A stretch of 64,000 bases of DNA, from the NCBI RefSeq assembly GCF_052065355.1, contig NZ_JBQHUF010000005.1, forward strand, positions 62,001 to 126,000, written 5' to 3'. The DNA comes from Flavonifractor sp052065355 (GTDB lineage Bacteria > Bacillota > Clostridia > Oscillospirales > Oscillospiraceae). This document shows, in pieces, positions 23,036 through 31,756 of the stretch (position 1 is its first letter; each line of letters begins with the position of its first letter). A program made the translations under genes and the position numbers. The notes beneath the pieces are model-generated. The model worked only from the letters and a program-made list of their open reading frames with translations. It ran no database searches and was not told the origin of the DNA.

Positions 23036-24418
23036 ATGAAGCTGAGCCGATGGCTGATCTTGCTGCTGGCCCTGCTGGCTGCCGGGCTGCTGATTGGAGC
23101 CGGGCTGGCCATTCCGAACACCGGCAGTCAGGTAACGATCGAACAGGAAGTGCTGGCAGGCGACCCGGAGGCCGCCGACGGCGTGGAGCTGACCCTCCCC
23201 CTGTCCTGCGGTGAACAGCTCTTCTGGGTCACCACCTTCCCCGCCGACCGGCCGGAGGAGGCGGAGACCGCCTTTTCCACCACGCTGTCCCGGCGTTCTT
23301 ATGAGGCGCCTCAGGAGAACATCCCCATATTTGTGGAGATCGACAGCTATTTCAGGGGTTACAACTCCGCCTGGGAAGTGCTGGAGGAGCAGGCATGGGA
23401 GTCCACCCCGCCGGGAGAGAGGTGCACCTACAACTTTGTCCTTACCGACTACTTCGACGCCTGGCCGCTGAATGTCCGTCCCAGCGCCAGCTACGACCTG
23501 AAAGACGAGCGACTGTCGGAACTGTTCCAGTCTTATTTCTCCATTCCCATCCCGGAAGGCACACGGATCAAAATCACCGTGGAGCGAAGTGCCGACGGAA
23601 ACAGCGGTTCCTATTCTTATGAGGCAAATCTCCCTCTCATGGAAAGCTATGCCGCGGCCCAGGGCGAGCGGGCAGTCTTCGCGCTGTCCAACAGCTATAC
23701 CGCCAGCGACGGGCCTGGTACCGACCGGCTTGTTACGCTGGACGACAGCCAGATCCCCGGCGGCTGGGGGATCTACCGCTACACTCCCAATGAGGCCCGC
23801 ACTGACGGCACCATCGAGACCCTCTGGTCTCTGCCGGAGGAAAGTGTCGTTGTGGATTTCTGGGGCATAGAGGACGGCAGGGAATTCTTCCTGCTCACCC
23901 AAGAGGAGGGCCAGCTGCGGCTGCGGATTTTTGACGAGGAGGTACGCCTCGTCCAGACTCTGGATCTGTTTTCCTTCTCTGAGGTGGAAAACTATATGCA
24001 GGTCTACAAAGGGGACGGCTTCTTTGTCCCCATCGCATACGGTCCCAGGGGCGAAAGCTACTGTTACCGCTTCGCGGTGGTGGCCCGGCAGCCGGAGGGC
24101 TGGAGCCTGGCATTCACCGGGGACAACTGGGAGGCCACCCAGCTGGGGTACGGAAGCTTCAGCTGGACACACGATTCCAGGCACAGTCTCGACATGATCT
24201 TTGACGGTCAGCGGCTGGTCATCCGGGACTCCGAAACCTATGACAGCAATCCTTTCTACCTGGCGATTTACTCCAAGGACGGGCTGGAATATCTGGCCGA
24301 CTACTACAACTCGGCCTCCCAGGGAGGCAACACACTCTCCGCTTCCTTCTCTCTCTCCTCCGTCCAGACCTCCTGGATCGAGCCGCATTTGGTGCGCTGG
24401 GCGGAAACTTTCTCTTGA
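23036..24418 (+). CDS. Membrane-anchored extracellular protein of unknown function
   Basis: 460 residues. One N-terminal hydrophobic helix (about 5-28, WLILLLALLAAGLLIGAGLAI) without a lipobox Cys; the remainder is acidic, aromatic and strand-rich, with repeated WxxxG and propeller-like segments from about residue 230 on. No named family recognised. It is the last gene of the GntR-ABC operon (4 bp after the ATPase), so it may be an accessory or sensor of the transporter. Its stop codon lies inside the -35 box of the leuA promoter. Confidence 0.75.
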   Translation: MKLSRWLILLLALLAAGLLIGAGLAIPNTGSQVTIEQEVLAGDPEAADGVELTLPLSCGEQLFWVTTFPADRPEEAETAFSTTLSRRSYEAPQENIPIFVEIDSYFRGYNSAWEVLEEQAWESTPPGERCTYNFVLTDYFDAWPLNVRPSASYDLKDERLSELFQSYFSIPIPEGTRIKITVERSADGNSGSYSYEANLPLMESYAAAQGERAVFALSNSYTASDGPGTDRLVTLDDSQIPGGWGIYRYTPNEARTDGTIETLWSLPEESVVVDFWGIEDGREFFLLTQEEGQLRLRIFDEEVRLVQTLDLFSFSEVENYMQVYKGDGFFVPIAYGPRGESYCYRFAVVARQPEGWSLAFTGDNWEATQLGYGSFSWTHDSRHSLDMIFDGQRLVIRDSETYDSNPFYLAIYSKDGLEYLADYYNSASQGGNTLSASFSLSSVQTSWIEPHLVRWAETFS

Positions 24419-24443
24419 CAAAACCAGGAAGTTCAGCTAAAAT
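24415..24443 (+). promoter_or_regulatory. Promoter of the leuA T-box leader
   Basis: TTGACA (24415-24420), 17-bp spacer, TAAAAT (24438-24443). The -35 box overlaps the stop codon of the preceding gene. Confidence 0.85.
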
Positions 24444-24449
24444 GGCCGT

Positions 24450-24727
24450 AATCAAATCCTGATACAGGCAATGATGGGAAGAAAGCACGTCCCGTCCCGC
24501 TCAGAGAACCGGTGGTTGGTGCGAACCGGCGCGGGGAAGCGTGTGGATACTGAGCCCGGAGCCGTCCGTCTGAACCTTTTGTAAGTAGGGCGGGCCGTCA
24601 CGGCCACGTTACAGGCCGCGGCCTTGTTGGAGGCCATGAGCGTCCGTCGGTGACGGCGGGCGGAAGCAGGGTGGTACCGCGTATCTTACGCCCCTGACCA
24701 TAATCTGGTCAGGGGCGTTTCTTTTTG
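24450..24727 (+). ncRNA. T-box riboswitch upstream of leuA
   Basis: Classical T-box leader. The Stem I distal region has AGAGAACCGGTGGTTGG-type sequence with GTGCGAACCGG, and the conserved T-box AGGGTGGTACCGCG is at 24668-24681. It ends in an intrinsic terminator at 24688-24724. The 3' side of the specifier loop reads GATA-CTG-A, so codon CTG (Leu) at 24550-24552 is the likely specifier, matching leuA. Uncharged tRNA-Leu would favour the antiterminator and read-through. Confidence 0.92.
24688..24726 (+). terminator. T-box-controlled terminator before leuA
   Basis: Perfect 13-bp stem ACGCCCCTGACCA / TGGTCAGGGGCGT with a 5-base loop, followed by a T-rich run. Its 5' arm starts 6 bp after the T-box sequence, so antiterminator pairing excludes it. 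Confidence 0.92.
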
Positions 24728-24754
24728 CATCCTGGCCCAAGGAGGAATTTTATT

Positions 24755-26446
24755 ATGAAGCCCGCACAGGAAAAGTACATCCCCTTCGTACCCATCAAAA
24801 TGGAAAAGCGCGCCTGGCCCGACAAGGAACTGAAGGCCCCTCCCATCTGGTGCTCTGTTGATCTTCGAGACGGCAACCAGGCCCTCATTGACCCCATGAA
24901 CGTGGAGGAAAAGCTGGAGCTGTTCCACACCCTGGTAGATATCGGCGTCAAGGAGATCGAGGTGGGCTTCCCCTCCGCCTCCGAGACCGAGTATGAGTTT
25001 ATCCGCACCCTTATCGAGGGTGGCCACATCCCCGACGACGTGACCATCCAGGTGCTGGTCCAGGCCCGTGAGCATCTGATCCGCCGTACCTTTGAGGCTA
25101 TCGAGGGCGCCAAGCACGTCATCTTCCACTTCTACAACTCCACCTCCACCCTCCAGCGGAAGGTGGTCTTCCACACCGACGTGGCCGGCGTCACCCAGAT
25201 CGCCGTGGACGCCGCCCACCTCATCCGGGAGCTGAGCCAGCCCGCCATCGACGCCGGCATGGACCTGCGCTATCAGTACTCCCCTGAGTCCTTCATGGGC
25301 ACCGAGATGGACGCCGCCGTGGAGATCTGCCAGGCTGTCATTGAGGCCATCGGCGCCACTCCCGAGCACAAGATCATCCTCAACCTGCCCACCACGGTGG
25401 AGAACTGCATGCCCAACTACTTCGCCGACGAGATCGAGTATTTTATCAACAAGCTGCCCAGCCGGGAGTGCGCCATCATCTCCCTCCACCCCCACAACGA
25501 CCGTGGTGAGGGCGTGGCCACCGCGGAGCTGGGCCAGCTGGCAGGTGCCGAGCGGGTGGAGGCCACCCTCTTCGGCAACGGTGAGCGCACCGGCAACGTA
25601 GATATGGTCACCCTGGCTCTCAACCTGTACACCCAGGGCGTGGACCCCAAGCTGGACTTCTCCAACATCAACAAGATCCGGGACGTGTATGAGAAGGTCA
25701 CCAAGATGAAGATCGGCGAGCGGCAGCCCTATGTGGGCGAGCTGGTGTTCACCGCCTTCTCCGGCTCCCACCAGGACGCCATCAACAAGGGCACCCGCTA
25801 CATGGAGGAGAGCGGCACCGAGTACTGGGAGGTACCCTACCTGCCCATCGATCCCGCCGACGTGGGCCGTCAGTACGAGCCCATCATCCGCATCAACTCC
25901 CAGTCCGGCAAGGGCGGCGCCGCCTTCGTTATGCAGCACAGCTTTGGTTTCGACCTGCCCAAGGCCATGCACCCCGAGTTCGGCCACATCGTTCAGGTGG
26001 AGACCGACCGTGTGGGCAAGGAGCTCAAGGCGGAGGCCATCTACGATCTGTTCAAGACCCACTATATCGACGCCATTTCCCCCTACGAGCTGGTGCGCCA
26101 CTCCTTTGCCGAGTTTACCGACGAGGAGGGCCATTCCCACGTTACCTTCGCTGGTACCATCCGCCACACCGACACCACCTTCCAGGTCCAGGGCTCCGGC
26201 AACGGCCCCATCGACGCCTTCTTCAACGCGATTCACGGTCAGAAGATGGATCGCTTCACCTTCGTGGATTACAGCGAGCACGCCATCAAGCAGGGCTCTG
26301 ACTCCCAGGCTGTGGCCTACATCCACCTCCAGGACGAGGAGGGCAAGGACTGGTTCGGCGTGGGCATGAGCCACAACATCAACCTGGCCCCTCTGAAGGG
26401 CATCCTCTCCGCCATCAACCGGGCGGTAAACAAGGACGGCATCTGA
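24755..26446 (+). CDS. leuA: 2-isopropylmalate synthase, long LeuA form
   Basis: First committed step of leucine synthesis: acetyl-CoA plus 2-oxoisovalerate to 2-isopropylmalate. 563 residues, the long LeuA (type 2) class. The catalytic TIM barrel shows WCSVDLRDGNQAL and the metal-site HPHNDRGEGVA; the C-terminal LeuA dimer/regulatory domain (VTFAGTIRHTDTTFQVQGSGNGPIDA) is the site of leucine feedback. Start ATG at 24755 follows AAGGAGG. Single gene behind the leucine T-box, closed by a terminator. Confidence 0.96.
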   Translation: MKPAQEKYIPFVPIKMEKRAWPDKELKAPPIWCSVDLRDGNQALIDPMNVEEKLELFHTLVDIGVKEIEVGFPSASETEYEFIRTLIEGGHIPDDVTIQVLVQAREHLIRRTFEAIEGAKHVIFHFYNSTSTLQRKVVFHTDVAGVTQIAVDAAHLIRELSQPAIDAGMDLRYQYSPESFMGTEMDAAVEICQAVIEAIGATPEHKIILNLPTTVENCMPNYFADEIEYFINKLPSRECAIISLHPHNDRGEGVATAELGQLAGAERVEATLFGNGERTGNVDMVTLALNLYTQGVDPKLDFSNINKIRDVYEKVTKMKIGERQPYVGELVFTAFSGSHQDAINKGTRYMEESGTEYWEVPYLPIDPADVGRQYEPIIRINSQSGKGGAAFVMQHSFGFDLPKAMHPEFGHIVQVETDRVGKELKAEAIYDLFKTHYIDAISPYELVRHSFAEFTDEEGHSHVTFAGTIRHTDTTFQVQGSGNGPIDAFFNAIHGQKMDRFTFVDYSEHAIKQGSDSQAVAYIHLQDEEGKDWFGVGMSHNINLAPLKGILSAINRAVNKDGI

Positions 26447-26453
26447 ATGCAGC

Positions 26454-26487
26454 AAAAGCGGCGGGGATTTCCCCGCCGCTTTTTATT
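26454..26487. terminator. Bidirectional terminator between leuA and gluQ
   Basis: Perfect 14-bp stem AAAAGCGGCGGGGA / TCCCCGCCGCTTTT (26454-26467 with 26470-26483), with T-runs both ways; the gluQ stop codon lies in its right end. Confidence 0.93.
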
Positions 26488-27415
26488 CCACCACGATATC
26501 TTCTTTCGGTACCTTGGACCAGTCAAAAATTTGAGCCAATTCTTTCGGCAAGACCGGCTCCGGCCGGTCCAGCTGCCCCGCCCAGTACCCCAGCAGGCCG
26601 GTAAGCTCCGCAGGGGTGAACCGCTGCCGCAGGGCACCCATGTCCAAATCCTTTTCCCGTTTGGACAGCCGCCGCCCGTCCGGGGCCGTCAGCAGAGGCA
26701 CGTGATAAAATTCCGGCGGAGTGAGGCCCAGCAGCTCATACAGATAAAGCTGCCGGGGTGTGGAGTCCAGCAGATCCCGGCCCCGCACCACCTGATTGAC
26801 CGCCATGGCTCCGTCGTCGTACACCACCGCCAACTGGTAGGCATACACCCCGTCGGACCGGCGGAGAATAAAGTCCCCGCAATCAGAGAGCAGGTTTTCG
26901 GCATAAAAACCTTGCAGTCCATCTGTAAAGGAAATCTCCCTGTCAGGAACTGTCAAACGCCAGGCAGGACGGCGTGTTTTGGCCAGTTCGTTCCGCTCCT
27001 CTTCTGTCAAGCGTTTACACTTGCCACCATAGATCACCTGTCCATCAGACCGATGGGGGGCGGAGGCGGCCAACCGCTCCGCCCGGGTACAGAAACAGGG
27101 GTAGATCAGGCCCTGTTCTTCCAGGCGCTGGAAGGCGGCGGCATATAGCTGCGTGCGTTCACTCTGGCGGTAGGGGCCGTGGGGACCGCCCTTCTCATAG
27201 CCCTCGTCCCAGTCCAGCCCCAGCCACCGCAGATCGTCCGCCAGCTGGGCGGCATACTCCTCTTTACAGCGGTCGGGGTCCAGATCCTCCATTCGCAGCA
27301 CCATGACCCCGCCGGCGGAGCGCACCGACAGCCAGGCCAGCAGGGCGGAAAACAGGTTGCCCAGGTGCATCCGCCCGCTGGGACTGGGGGCAAAGCGCCC
27401 CCGAAGCTCTCCCAT
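26483..27415 (-). CDS. gluQ: Glutamyl-Q tRNA(Asp) synthetase
   Basis: Attaches glutamate to queuosine in tRNA-Asp. 310 residues: a class-I catalytic core like glutamyl-tRNA synthetase but lacking the anticodon domain. FAPSPSGRMHLGN carries the HIGH-type motif, LSKREKD the KMSKS-type motif, and CFC ... YGGKC suggests the zinc site typical of this family. Start ATG at 27415 follows AAGGAGGGAG; an upstream in-frame start would lack this spacing. Confidence 0.93.
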   Translation of the reverse strand: MGELRGRFAPSPSGRMHLGNLFSALLAWLSVRSAGGVMVLRMEDLDPDRCKEEYAAQLADDLRWLGLDWDEGYEKGGPHGPYRQSERTQLYAAAFQRLEEQGLIYPCFCTRAERLAASAPHRSDGQVIYGGKCKRLTEEERNELAKTRRPAWRLTVPDREISFTDGLQGFYAENLLSDCGDFILRRSDGVYAYQLAVVYDDGAMAVNQVVRGRDLLDSTPRQLYLYELLGLTPPEFYHVPLLTAPDGRRLSKREKDLDMGALRQRFTPAELTGLLGYWAGQLDRPEPVLPKELAQIFDWSKVPKEDIVVE

Positions 27416-27492
27416 GCCTCTCCCTCCTTTTTGCCCCATTCTACCACATCCCTCTTTTTTATGCTATACTGAAGACCACAGGAGGTATTGCC

Positions 27493-28317
27493 ATGAATTT
27501 CTGCCGCGTGCCCCCCTCGGGGGCGCTCCACGATCTGGAGCACATCTGGAACTACGCCCTGCCCCCCTTCCGCATCGGGCCCCACGTCTACGGGGTGGGC
27601 GGGAACAACGATGTAAGCGTCTATCTGCTGGACAGCGGTGAAGGGCTGATCCTGCTGGACACCGGCATGAAGGAGCTGCTCTACCTCATCATAGATTCCA
27701 TCCACCGGCTGGGGTTTGATCCCCGGCAGATCAAGGCCATCCTCATCAGCCACGGCCACGGCGACCACTGCAACGGAGCCATGGCTCTCCACACCCTCAC
27801 TGGGGCGGAGATCTGGATGAACGCGGTGGACGAGGTCTTTTACCGGCAGCACCCCATTCCGGAGCTGGGGTACATCCCCTTCCCTGTCCACCACCACTTT
27901 GGGGACGGAGAGGTCTTCTCCATGGGCCGGTTCCATATCCGCACCCGCTTCACCCCCGGGCACACCCCGGGCACCACCTCTTTCTTCTTCACGGATACCG
28001 ACGAGGACACCGGGAAAACCTGGCGGCTGGCCATGCACGGAGGCGTGGGGGCAGACACCATGCGGCCCGCCGCCCTGCGGGCGCTGGGACTGCCGGAGAG
28101 CCTGGCCCACCAGTTTATTCAGGACTGCGAGGAATTGGCCGGGGAGCCGGTGGACATCTGCCTGCCCAGTCACCTGAATCAAACCAACCTGGCTGCCAAC
28201 CTGCCGGAAAATCCCATGGACTATACTCCCCTGATCGCTCCGGAGGTATGGCCCTCACTGATGCAGGAGCGGGCAGCGACTGTAAAGGCATTTTATCCCG
28301 ATATCTACGGGATCTGA
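27493..28317 (+). CDS. Metallo-beta-lactamase-fold hydrolase
   Basis: 274 residues. Core motifs of the fold are present: ILLDTGM, then the metal site HGHGDHCNG (HxHxDH), GHTPG and MHGG, plus SHLNQ near the end. The sequence resembles subclass-B3-like beta-lactamase-fold proteins, but no signal peptide is visible, so a cytoplasmic hydrolase of unknown substrate is more likely than a secreted lactamase. Ribosome site AGGAGG is 6 bp before ATG. Confidence 0.85.
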   Translation: MNFCRVPPSGALHDLEHIWNYALPPFRIGPHVYGVGGNNDVSVYLLDSGEGLILLDTGMKELLYLIIDSIHRLGFDPRQIKAILISHGHGDHCNGAMALHTLTGAEIWMNAVDEVFYRQHPIPELGYIPFPVHHHFGDGEVFSMGRFHIRTRFTPGHTPGTTSFFFTDTDEDTGKTWRLAMHGGVGADTMRPAALRALGLPESLAHQFIQDCEELAGEPVDICLPSHLNQTNLAANLPENPMDYTPLIAPEVWPSLMQERAATVKAFYPDIYGI

Positions 28318-28327
28318 GCTTCTCCCG

Positions 28328-28355
28328 TTGCTTTTTCCGCCGAATCTGGTATACT
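28328..28355 (+). promoter_or_regulatory. Promoter of the molybdenum cofactor operon
   Basis: TTGCTT (28328-28333), 16-bp spacer ending in an extended -10 TGG, TATACT (28350-28355), directly before the riboswitch. Confidence 0.7.
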
Positions 28356-28368
28356 GAATATAATATGA

Positions 28369-28450
28369 TTTGCTCCGAGCGGTACCGCCTAAGGGCTTCG
28401 CCTATGGCGCTCCGCCAGGGTCCGGCTGGAAACGGCCCGGCCTTCCGTCT
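28369..28450 (+). ncRNA. Moco-type riboswitch (molybdenum cofactor RNA motif)
   Basis: Contains the conserved blocks in order: CTCCGAGC, GCCTAAGGGCTTCGCC, TATGGC, GCCAGGGTCC, GGAAAC and GGCCTTCC. A GGG-CTTC-GCC hairpin corresponds to the P3 stem that marks the Moco rather than the tungsten variant. It sits before seven cofactor-synthesis genes and is followed by an intrinsic terminator. Confidence 0.88.
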
Positions 28451-28498
28451 TTGAAAAGGAGCCTCTTTTCCAAAGGGGATATTGTACCCTTTTGGCCG

Positions 28499-28529
28499 GA
28501 GGTACCGCAGAAGACGGTACCTCTTTTTT
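28499..28529 (+). terminator. Riboswitch terminator
   Basis: 9-bp stem GAGGTACCG / CGGTACCTC, 7-base loop, then T6. The 3' arm can alternatively pair with GGTACCG at 28381-28387 inside the aptamer, a plausible antiterminator. Confidence 0.85.
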
Positions 28530-28547
28530 GTTCGGGAGGAACACGAT

Positions 28548-29573
28548 ATGAAGCTGATCGATACCAAGCAGGCGGTAGGCCATGTGCTCTGTCACGACCT
28601 GACCCAGATCATCCCCGGCGTCACCAAAGACGCCCGGTTCCGCAAGGGACACGTTGTCACCGAGGAGGACATTCCCGTGCTGCTGAGCATGGGAAAGGAG
28701 CACCTCTATGTATGGGAAAAGCAGCCGGGGATGCTCCACGAGGACGAAGCGGCGGAACGGCTGCGTGCTCTGTGCCAGAACGAGCACATGCACCCCACGC
28801 CGGTAAAGGAGGGCAAGATCGAGCTGATCGCCGACTGCGACGGCCTGTTCCAGGTGGATGTGGCGCGGCTCAACGCCATCAACGGCGAGGACGAGATTAT
28901 GATCGCTACCCGCCACACCAACACCGCCGTCCGCAAGGGGGACAAGCTGGCGGGCACCCGCATCATCCCTCTGGTCATTGCGGAGGACAAGCTGAAGGAA
29001 GTGGAGGACCGGGCGGGAACCACCCCTATTCTCTCCCTCACTCCCTGGAAGCTGAAAACCTGCGGCCTCATTACCACTGGCAGCGAAGTGGCAAACGGCC
29101 TCATTCAGGACAGCTTTACCCCCGTTATCATTCAGAAGCTGGCCGCCTACGGCATTGAAGTCACCCACCACTGCCTGCCGGGGGACGATATGGCCGCCAT
29201 CACCGCCGCCGCCCTGGATTTCAAGGAAAAGGGCGTGGACTTGATTTTGTGCACCGGCGGCATGAGCGTGGACCCCGACGACCGCACCCCCGGGGCTATC
29301 AAGGCCACCGGGGCGGAGATCGTGTCCTACGGTGCCCCAGTGCTGCCGGGAGCCATGTTCCTGCTGGGCTACTTTGCCGACGGCACCCCCATTCTGGGCC
29401 TGCCCGGCTGCGTCATGTACGCCAAAGCCACTGTATTTGACCTGATGCTCCCCCGCATTGCTGCCGGCGTGCGGGTGGGCCGTGCCGACCTGAAGGCTTT
29501 GGGCCACGGCGGTCTATGCCTGGGCTGCGGCGAGTGTCATTACCCCATCTGCCCCTTCGGGAAAGGCGTATAA
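28548..29573 (+). CDS. Molybdopterin-binding protein with C-terminal cysteine cluster
   Basis: 341 residues. The central part carries the MoCF_biosynth (MogA/MoeA) fold: GLITTGSEVANG, then LPGDDMAAI and LILCTGGMSVDPDDRTP, then LGLPGCVMY. The N-terminal 150 residues are an MoeA-like extra domain. It ends with CLGCGECHYPICPFGKG, a compact four-Cys cluster that could hold metal or sulfur. This variant is common in clostridial molybdenum operons, but its exact step is not settled. Start ATG at 28548 follows GGGAGGA and lies after the riboswitch terminator. It abuts moeA. Confidence 0.87.
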   Translation: MKLIDTKQAVGHVLCHDLTQIIPGVTKDARFRKGHVVTEEDIPVLLSMGKEHLYVWEKQPGMLHEDEAAERLRALCQNEHMHPTPVKEGKIELIADCDGLFQVDVARLNAINGEDEIMIATRHTNTAVRKGDKLAGTRIIPLVIAEDKLKEVEDRAGTTPILSLTPWKLKTCGLITTGSEVANGLIQDSFTPVIIQKLAAYGIEVTHHCLPGDDMAAITAAALDFKEKGVDLILCTGGMSVDPDDRTPGAIKATGAEIVSYGAPVLPGAMFLLGYFADGTPILGLPGCVMYAKATVFDLMLPRIAAGVRVGRADLKALGHGGLCLGCGECHYPICPFGKGV

Positions 29574-30764
29574 ATGGTCACCGGAATTTCATTGGAGGAA
29601 GCGGTGGCTCGGATGACTGCCCCTCTCTCCCCGCTGGGGACAGAAGCCCTGTCTCTGGAGCAGGCGCTGGGCCGGACCCTGGCGGCAGACGTGACCGCCC
29701 CCCTGGATCAGCCGCCCTTTGACCGCTCACCCCTGGACGGCTACGCCCTCCGCTCCACCGATCTGACGGACGCGGACAAAGCCCATCCCACCGTTTTAGA
29801 GGTGGTAGATACCGTATACGCCGGAGACGAGGCCAATATCCCCGTAAACCCCGGCCAGGCAGTGCGGATCATGACGGGGGCCATGCTCCCCCCCGGCTGT
29901 GACTGCGTGGTGCCCCAGGAGGACACCGATCAGGGGTCGCCGGTAAAGATATTTGTCTCTCTGAACCCTTATCAGAATTATGTCTACCGGGGAACGGATT
30001 ACCGGAAAGGCTCGGTGCTGCTGAAAAAGGGCACCCGTTTGGACGCCGCCGCCCTGGGCGTGCTGGCCAGCACCGGGCTGACAGAGGCGGAGGTCTGCCG
30101 CAGGCCCAGGGTGGGCCTGCTCACCACCGGAGACGAGGTGGTATCCCCCGGAACGCCTCTTCCTGCCGGGAAGATCTACGGCTCCAACCAGATGCTGCTG
30201 GCCGCCCGGCTGGCGGAGCTGGGCTTCGAGACCGAGACCGCCCATCAAGGGGATGACCCCGCCGCCGTGGCGGAGGCCATGAAGCAGCTGCTGAAAACCT
30301 GCGATGTACTGATCACCACCGGCGGGGTGTCAGTGGGCGACAAGGACATCTTCCACCAGGCTCTTCCCCTGCTGGGAGCGGAGCAGGTGTTCTGGCGGGT
30401 GAATCTGAAGCCGGGCACCCCCGCCATGTACTCCGTCTGGCAGAACAAGCCCATTCTGTCCTTGTCGGGCAATCCCTTTGCCGCCGCCGCCACCTTTGAA
30501 CTGCTGGCCCGGCCCCTGCTGGCCGCTTTGGCCGGAGAGGAAGGGCCTCGGTGGGGAGAAGGGGTGCTGGACACCCCCTTCCCCAAGGCCAGTCCCAGGC
30601 GGCGGTTCATCCGGGGCAGGTATGAGAACGGACATATCACCCTGCCGGAGGGCCACTCCTCCGGGATGCTCTCCTCCCTGGTGGGGTGCAACTGCCTGGC
30701 GGAGCTTCCGGCGGGCTCCCCTCCGGCGGAGGTGGGCACGCGGGTACGAATCCTGCTGCTGTAA
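29574..30764 (+). CDS. moeA: Molybdopterin molybdenumtransferase
   Basis: Inserts molybdate into adenylated molybdopterin. 396 residues, the normal MoeA length. N-terminal MoeA domains (PFDRSPLDGYALRS, IMTGAMLPPGCDCVVPQEDT), central MoCF domain (VGLLTTGDEVVSPG, DVLITTGGVSVGDKD, LSLSGNPFAA) and a small C-terminal beta domain. It directly follows the previous molybdopterin-binding gene (no gap) and precedes moaC by 13 bp. Confidence 0.95.
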   Translation: MVTGISLEEAVARMTAPLSPLGTEALSLEQALGRTLAADVTAPLDQPPFDRSPLDGYALRSTDLTDADKAHPTVLEVVDTVYAGDEANIPVNPGQAVRIMTGAMLPPGCDCVVPQEDTDQGSPVKIFVSLNPYQNYVYRGTDYRKGSVLLKKGTRLDAAALGVLASTGLTEAEVCRRPRVGLLTTGDEVVSPGTPLPAGKIYGSNQMLLAARLAELGFETETAHQGDDPAAVAEAMKQLLKTCDVLITTGGVSVGDKDIFHQALPLLGAEQVFWRVNLKPGTPAMYSVWQNKPILSLSGNPFAAAATFELLARPLLAALAGEEGPRWGEGVLDTPFPKASPRRRFIRGRYENGHITLPEGHSSGMLSSLVGCNCLAELPAGSPPAEVGTRVRILLL

Positions 30765-30777
30765 TCGGGAGGTTGTT

Positions 30778-31257
30778 ATGGAACCTGTATTCAATCATTT
30801 TGACGAGGCGGGCAACGCCATCATGGTGGACGTGACCAGCAAGGAGCCCACCTTCCGCACCGCCGTGGCTGAGGGGAAAATCTTTGTCACCCGGCCTATT
30901 CTGGACGCCATCACCGGCCGCACCGCCGCCAAGGGGGACGTGCTGGGGGTGGCCCGGGTGGCGGGCATCATGGCCGCCAAGCGCACCTCTGAACTGATCC
31001 CTCTGTGTCACCCTCTGCTGCTCAGCCATCTCTCGGTGGAATTTGAGGTTTTGGAGGACGAATGCGCCGTCCGGGCGGAGTGTACCGTAAAGCTCTCCGG
31101 CAAAACAGGCGTAGAGATGGAAGCTCTCACCGGGGTATCCGTAGCCCTGCTCACCATCTACGACATGTGCAAAGCCATCGACAAGGGCATGGAGCTGGGC
31201 GAGATCCACCTGGTTCACAAAGAGGGCGGCAAGTCGGGGGTGTACGACCGTGGGTAA
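30778..31257 (+). CDS. moaC: Cyclic pyranopterin monophosphate synthase
   Basis: With MoaA converts GTP to cyclic pyranopterin monophosphate. 159 residues, full length. MoaC motifs: MVDVTSKEPTFRTA, KGDVLGVARVAGIMAAKRT, LIPLCHPL and GVEMEALTGVSVALLTIYDM. Start ATG at 30778 follows GGGAGG. Overlaps mobB by 8 bp. Confidence 0.96.
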   Translation: MEPVFNHFDEAGNAIMVDVTSKEPTFRTAVAEGKIFVTRPILDAITGRTAAKGDVLGVARVAGIMAAKRTSELIPLCHPLLLSHLSVEFEVLEDECAVRAECTVKLSGKTGVEMEALTGVSVALLTIYDMCKAIDKGMELGEIHLVHKEGGKSGVYDRG

Positions 31258-31756
31258 GCCCGTGGTGATCGCCGTTTCCGGGGTGAAGAACTCCGGCAAA
31301 ACCACCCTCATTGAAACCATGCTCCCCCTACTGACAGAGGCGGGGCTGAACGTGGCAGTGGTCAAGCACGACGGGCACTGCTTTGATCCCGACCCGCCGG
31401 GCACCGACACCGGCCGGTTCATGGCCGCCGGAGCGGCGGGTACCGCCATCTTTGACGGGGAGAAATTCAAGATCGTGAAAAAGCAGCCGGTAACGGAGGA
31501 TGTCCTCATTGGCCAATTCCCGGAGGCCGACCTGATTTTACTGGAGGGCTTCAAGCACACCGCCTGGCCCAAGCTGGAGGTGGTGCGGGGAGAGATTTCC
31601 CATGCCCCGGTTTCCGACCCGGCCACGCTGGTGGCGCTGGTCACCGACTTGAAGCTGCATCTGCCTGGCATCCCCACCCTGCCACTGGGAGAGCCGAAGG
31701 CGGCGGCTGACCTGCTGCTGGACTATATCCAAAAGGAGAGAATCAAAGATGCTTGA
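31250..31756 (+). CDS. mobB: Molybdopterin-guanine dinucleotide adapter protein
   Basis: 168 residues. P-loop near the N-terminus (GVKNSGKTTLIE), then VVKHDGH and LILLEGFKHTAWPK, typical of MobB. It helps cofactor nucleotide attachment. GTG start overlaps moaC by 8 bp; the end overlaps moaA by 8 bp. mobA itself is not in the window. Confidence 0.92.
   Translation: MGKPVVIAVSGVKNSGKTTLIETMLPLLTEAGLNVAVVKHDGHCFDPDPPGTDTGRFMAAGAAGTAIFDGEKFKIVKKQPVTEDVLIGQFPEADLILLEGFKHTAWPKLEVVRGEISHAPVSDPATLVALVTDLKLHLPGIPTLPLGEPKAAADLLLDYIQKERIKDA

Noticed and set aside
27493..28317. True metallo-beta-lactamase (antibiotic resistance)
   Set aside because: No signal peptide is seen and the fold is widespread among hydrolases; resistance cannot be claimed from the HxHxDH motif.
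28482..28547. N-terminal extension of the molybdopterin-binding protein
   Set aside because: It would translate through the riboswitch terminator; ATG at 28548 has a proper ribosome site.
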